Shown here: in pieces, positions 5,866-6,612 of the stretch | How the letters are laid out: each line of letters starts with the position of its first letter | Numbering within the stretch: the first letter of the stretch is position 1 | Source: an uncultured Prevotellaceae bacterium | GTDB taxonomy: Bacteria > Bacteroidota > Bacteroidia > Bacteroidales > Bacteroidaceae | Length of the DNA stretch: 6,612 nucleotides | Direction: 5' to 3' | NCBI GenBank assembly: GCA_946413885.1 | Contig: CAMKMK010000129.1 | Span: forward strand, 1-6,612 | Notes under the pieces: generated by a model | What the model was told of the DNA's origin: nothing | Databases searched by the model: none | Seen by the model: the letters and a program-made list of their open reading frames with translations, nothing else | Made by a program: the position numbers and the translations under genes

Positions 5866-6612
5866 ATGAAAGTTACTATCAAAAATGTACTTTGGATGGC
5901 ATTAGTGGCTCTTATGAGCAACATCCAGATGGCTGTGGCCGATACTCCACGCCCTGAATACCCACGTCCTCAATTTGAACGTGCCGATTGGCAGAACCTG
6001 AATGGCACATGGACCTACACTTTCGATTTTGGGCGATCTGGTTCACAACGTGATTTCAGGAACTCGAAGGGTTTCGACGGAAAGATTACTGTTCCCTTCT
6101 GCCCTGAAAGCAAACTCTCTGGTGTGCAATACGTTGACTTCATCAATACCATCTGGTATCAGCGCAGCATTACTGCCCCCGCCAGTTGGCAAGGAAAGAA
6201 AATCATGCTGAACTTTGGTGCTGTAGATTATGAGGCAACCATCTTCATCGACGGCAATGAAGTAGCCACTCATTGGGGTGCCGGATCTTCCTTCAGCGTA
6301 GATATCACGAAGTATGTAACTCCTGGACAGGCTGCCAATCTGGTGCTGGTAGTCAACGATAACCTTCGTGGCGGCAAGCAACCTGGTGGTAAACAAAGTG
6401 TGGGTTACTATTCGGCAGGTTGCAATTACACCCGCACTACAGGCATCTGGCAGACTGTTTGGATGGAGGCTATCGCTGAGGAAGGTCTGAAGAATGTCTT
6501 TGCCAAGCCCGACATCGATCAGGAACAATTGGTGATCACTCCAGAATTCTATCAGGAGAACAACGACAACACGTTGACCGTACAGGTGCTTGACGGCAAA
6601 AAAGTAGTTTCC
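5866..6612 (+). CDS. Secreted glycoside hydrolase family 2 enzyme, N-terminal part (3' truncated by window)
   Basis: An open frame from ATG at 5866 runs 249 codons to the window end without a stop. Residues 1-25 form a signal peptide (MKVTIKN, hydrophobic core, AVA before Asp26) with no lipobox, so the product is probably periplasmic. The mature start RPEYPRPQFERADWQNLNGTW, then VPFCPESKLSGV (76-87), IWYQR (96-100), and LNFGAVDYEATIFIDGNEV (115-133) with HWGAGSSF, is the GH2 sugar-binding jelly-roll domain. GCNYTRTTGIWQTVWME (185-201) is the GH2 signature closing that domain; the following residues begin the immunoglobulin-like domain. The catalytic barrel lies beyond the window. GH2 includes beta-galactosidases, beta-glucuronidases, beta-mannosidases and others, so specificity is open. 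The leader before the ATG is A-rich without a clear Shine-Dalgarno, normal for Bacteroidota. The gene is divergent from ddh and heads its own unit. Confidence 0.93.
   Translation, partial: MKVTIKNVLWMALVALMSNIQMAVADTPRPEYPRPQFERADWQNLNGTWTYTFDFGRSGSQRDFRNSKGFDGKITVPFCPESKLSGVQYVDFINTIWYQRSITAPASWQGKKIMLNFGAVDYEATIFIDGNEVATHWGAGSSFSVDITKYVTPGQAANLVLVVNDNLRGGKQPGGKQSVGYYSAGCNYTRTTGIWQTVWMEAIAEEGLKNVFAKPDIDQEQLVITPEFYQENNDNTLTVQVLDGKKVVS

Noticed and set aside
6043..6528. 161-codon minus-strand frame opposite the GH2 gene
   Set aside because: The + strand frame has continuous GH2 motifs through this interval; the minus frame has no recognisable motif.

Overview
The window looks like Bacteroidota DNA, most likely Prevotella or a close relative. 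The evidence is a set of secreted glycoside hydrolases, Cys-anchored lipoproteins, A/T-rich leaders without clear Shine-Dalgarno sequences, and TAnnTTTG-type -7 promoter elements. Genus-level assignment is inference. The window holds five protein genes (two cut by the window edges) and about 910 bp of intergenic DNA.

Region 1 (1-3642, + strand) is a carbohydrate-degradation pair. It starts with the 3' end of a family GH3 beta-glycosidase (fibronectin III-like tail). After a 69-bp gap that can fold into a stem-loop comes a complete 1011-aa lipoprotein of family GH31 with a PA14 insert, best read as an alpha-xylosidase. A GH3 plus a PA14-GH31 is the enzyme pairing used to take apart xyloglucan oligosaccharides (alpha-xylose off first, then beta-glucose). 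The substrate is inferred, because no SusC/SusD, GH5 or GH9 gene is visible.

Region 2 (3643-4081) is a 439-bp non-coding gap between convergent genes and is the least ordinary part of the window. It holds a 9-bp stem-loop just after the GH31 stop, then five copies of the dyad CAACRTGTTG starting exactly every 22 bp (3767-3864). An 18-bp direct repeat (17/18) brackets both of these: one copy is in the last codons of GH31 and the other is at 3897-3914. A further stem-loop at 4027-4056 may end transcription from both sides.

Region 3 (4082-5660, - strand) holds ddh (meso-diaminopimelate dehydrogenase, lysine/peptidoglycan precursor) and, 199 bp downstream of it, a small lipoprotein with a lipocalin-like C-terminal part and a 21-bp tandem duplication in its linker. 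Each has its own plausible Bacteroidota -7 element, so they are probably separate transcripts.

Region 4 (5661-6612) is a 205-bp divergent intergenic region with a short perfect inverted repeat. It is followed by the 5' end of a secreted GH2 glycosidase that runs off the window. The housekeeping gene ddh and the small lipoprotein therefore sit between two glycan-degradation units. No tRNA, rRNA, CRISPR array, transposase or integrase gene was seen.
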